Assembly: GCA_019635875.1 (NCBI GenBank) | Contig: JAHBYP010000003.1 | Coordinates: 668,444-732,443 of the forward strand | DNA from: Alphaproteobacteria bacterium | GTDB lineage: Bacteria; Pseudomonadota; Alphaproteobacteria; Reyranellales; Reyranellaceae | Direction: 5' to 3' | Length of the DNA: 64,000 nt | Shown here: positions 62,681-64,000 of the stretch, piece by piece | Position numbering within the stretch: the first letter of the stretch is position 1 | Layout: each line of letters begins with the position of its first letter | The notes under the pieces: model-generated | Told to the model about the DNA's origin: nothing | The model's database searches: none | The model's input: only the letters and a program-made list of their open reading frames with translations | Program-made: the position numbers and the translations under genes

Positions 62681-62745
62681 TGTCATCCCGAGCGAAGCGA
62701 GGGATCTACGGCCGGCCTGGATCCCTCGCTTCGCTCGGGATGACA
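62681..62745. repeat. Family B palindromic repeat, copy 6
   Basis: A 65-bp inverted repeat (TGTCATCCCGAGCGAAGCGA and its perfect mirror) between the convergent ilvD and NTF2-like genes. This is the most regular copy of the family. Confidence 0.95.
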
Positions 62746-62751
62746 GCTCAG

Positions 62752-63150
62752 TCACCCGTAGCTCGACCGCGCCTGGATGCCCCAGCGCTCGTCGAGCCTG
62801 GTGACGATGTACATCGAGTGGTGGGTGCCGATCTTCGAGCCGTCGGCGCGCCAGCGCGTGAACCACACGTCGATATGCACCTTGTCCGGACCGGCCAGCA
62901 GCACGCAATGGCCGTCCCAGGTGCTGCGCGCCCAACCATGCTGCGCCGTGCGCGAATCGAAGGCGGTGAAGGACAGGTCGGCCGGCGTCGGGTAATGCGT
63001 CACCATGCCGGAGCCGAACAGCACGTGCGGGAAGTGGAACGTCGCGCGCACGCCGTCGAGGTCGCGCCTGTTGAGCGCTTCGATATAGGCCTCGATCACC
63101 GCGACGATCTGCGGCGGCGCCTGGCTGCTGGTGCCCGGCTCGCCCGCCAT
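62752..63150 (-). CDS. NTF2-like (SnoaL-type) protein
   Basis: A 132-residue protein with the cone-shaped NTF2-like fold: helix IVAVIEAYIEALNRRDLDGV, FHFPHVLFGSG, and a C-terminal sheet HHSMYIVTRLDERWGIQARS. Such proteins serve as small isomerases, hydratases or binding partners. The ATG (63150) overlaps the SDR stop (ATGA); a GTG just before it is rejected. It is likely to work on the SDR substrate or product. Confidence 0.82.
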   Translation of the reverse strand: MAGEPGTSSQAPPQIVAVIEAYIEALNRRDLDGVRATFHFPHVLFGSGMVTHYPTPADLSFTAFDSRTAQHGWARSTWDGHCVLLAGPDKVHIDVWFTRWRADGSKIGTHHSMYIVTRLDERWGIQARSSYG

Positions 63151-63914
63151 CACTTCACCGCGCGATCGCGCAGGCGGCGCATTCCGGTGAGCCAGCGATC
63201 GACGTCGGCGGTCTTGCGCTGCATGTACTCGTGCACCACGGGGTGCGAGAGGATCAGGAAGCGCTCGGCATCCATCGCCTTGATCACCGCGTCGGCGACA
63301 TCGGCGGGCGTCATGATGCCGTCGATGCCGGCCGCCGTCGTCGTGGTGCCGCGATACATGTTGGTGTCGACCGCCTGGGGGCAGAGGCAGGAGACGCGGA
63401 TGCCCTTGTCGCCGTACTGGATCGCCAGATGCTCGGCCAGCGCCACGGCGGCGTGCTTGGTGACGCCGTAGGGCGCCGAGCCCATCGAGGCCAGCAGGCC
63501 GGCGGCCGAGGCGGTGTTGAGCAGGTAGCCCGACTTGCGCGCCAGCATGCCCGGCACCAGGGCGCGCGCGGCGTAGACGTGGCTCATCACGTGGATCGCC
63601 CAGCTGTCGGCCCAGTCCTTGTCCGAGGCCGCCTCGTGGCCGGCGCGGGCGATGCCGGCGTTGGAGAAGAACACGTCGACCGGCCCATAGCTGCGCTCGG
63701 CCTCGCTCACCAGCTTCTTGATGTCGCCCTCGATCGCGACGTCGCAGGCAACGGCCAGGCCGCCGATCTCCTTCGCCACGCGCTGCAGGTTGTCGCCCGG
63801 CCGATCGGCGACGACGACGCCCTTGGCACCTTCCGCCGCATAGCGCCGCGCCACCGCCTCGCCGATGCCGCCCGCCGCGCCCGTGACGACGCAGACCTTG
63901 CCGTTGACCTTCAT
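63150..63914 (-). CDS. SDR family oxidoreductase
   Basis: A 254-residue short-chain dehydrogenase. The cofactor motif is TGAAGGIGEAVARRY at residues 11-25, NAGIA is in the middle (FFSNAGIARAG), and the catalytic Tyr-Lys is in PYGVTKHAAVALAEH near residue 152. It uses NAD(P) on an unknown alcohol or ketone. The upstream region contains the start of family A copy 7. Coupled by overlap to the NTF2-like gene. Confidence 0.9.
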   Translation of the reverse strand: MKVNGKVCVVTGAAGGIGEAVARRYAAEGAKGVVVADRPGDNLQRVAKEIGGLAVACDVAIEGDIKKLVSEAERSYGPVDVFFSNAGIARAGHEAASDKDWADSWAIHVMSHVYAARALVPGMLARKSGYLLNTASAAGLLASMGSAPYGVTKHAAVALAEHLAIQYGDKGIRVSCLCPQAVDTNMYRGTTTTAAGIDGIMTPADVADAVIKAMDAERFLILSHPVVHEYMQRKTADVDRWLTGMRRLRDRAVK

Positions 63915-63946
63915 GGCTCGTTCCTTCCCTACAGTCTCAACTTCTA

Positions 63947-64000
63947 CCTTCCCCCGGAGGGGGAAGGTGGCGCGCAGCGCCGGAAGGGGGATGTCGAAGA
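63947..64000. repeat. Family A palindromic repeat, copy 7 (cut by window end)
   Basis: The left half of a further copy (CCTTCCCCCGGAGGGG hairpin, then GGCGCGCAGCGCCGGAAGG), upstream of the SDR gene and running off the right edge. Confidence 0.93.

Overview
The window is very GC-rich, densely coded DNA with no tRNA or rRNA genes. Gene content (TamA/TamB, PhnWAY phosphonate catabolism, many acyl-CoA, SDR, GST and VOC enzymes) and the short palindromic repeats between genes suggest a metabolically versatile soil or freshwater alphaproteobacterium. A Reyranella- or Rhodospirillales-like host is a guess from general resemblance, not a measured placement.

Left part (1-7.4 kb): a truncated phospholipid methyltransferase, an L-2-hydroxyglutarate-oxidase-like flavoprotein coupled to an orphan TRAP binding protein, a DUF2848/DUF1445 pair, an SDR, a TauD-type dioxygenase and a nitronate monooxygenase. 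At 7.49-8.80 kb sits an IS110-family element. It lies exactly inside one arm of a host palindromic repeat, with a CT core at both ends. Its left end carries what looks like a complete bridge RNA: stretches matching the left and right target flanks and the element's own right end occur in the expected order. This is the most striking system in the window.

8.9-15.0 kb encodes TamB and TamA (minus strand). 15.1-27.8 kb is a run of small catabolic enzymes: VOC and GST proteins, five enoyl-CoA hydratase family genes with their neighbours, a P450 coupled to a VOC protein, a quinone oxidoreductase, a threonine aldolase and a lone molybdenum hydroxylase large subunit coupled to a GMC oxidoreductase. 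An MFS transporter, a GST/acyl-CoA dehydrogenase pair and a secreted DUF1194 protein follow.

34.0-47.7 kb is a phosphonate locus: a three-gene 2-aminoethylphosphonate (AEP) ABC importer, a divergent Rieske oxygenase of the quaternary-ammonium type plus a dimethylglycine-dehydrogenase-like flavoprotein, then phnW-phnA-phnY and a divergent LysR regulator. PhnW, PhnY and PhnA would convert AEP via phosphonoacetaldehyde and phosphonoacetate to acetate and phosphate. The Rieske/flavoprotein pair between importer and PhnWAY suggests prior N-demethylation of methylated AEP; that is inference. 47.8-54.4 kb is a second amine module (demethylating flavoprotein, iron alcohol dehydrogenase, aldehyde dehydrogenase, glutamine-synthetase-like ligase), followed by a HEPN-MNT toxin-antitoxin pair.

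55.2-64 kb holds an EthD protein, an unusual Asn-His-Ser-Asn repeat protein, HrpB helicase, an amidase, dihydroxy-acid dehydratase, an NTF2-like protein and an SDR. At least four families of palindromic repeats (about 16 copies) punctuate the window. One copy encodes the C-terminal tail of the LysR regulator and another was the landing site of the IS110 element.
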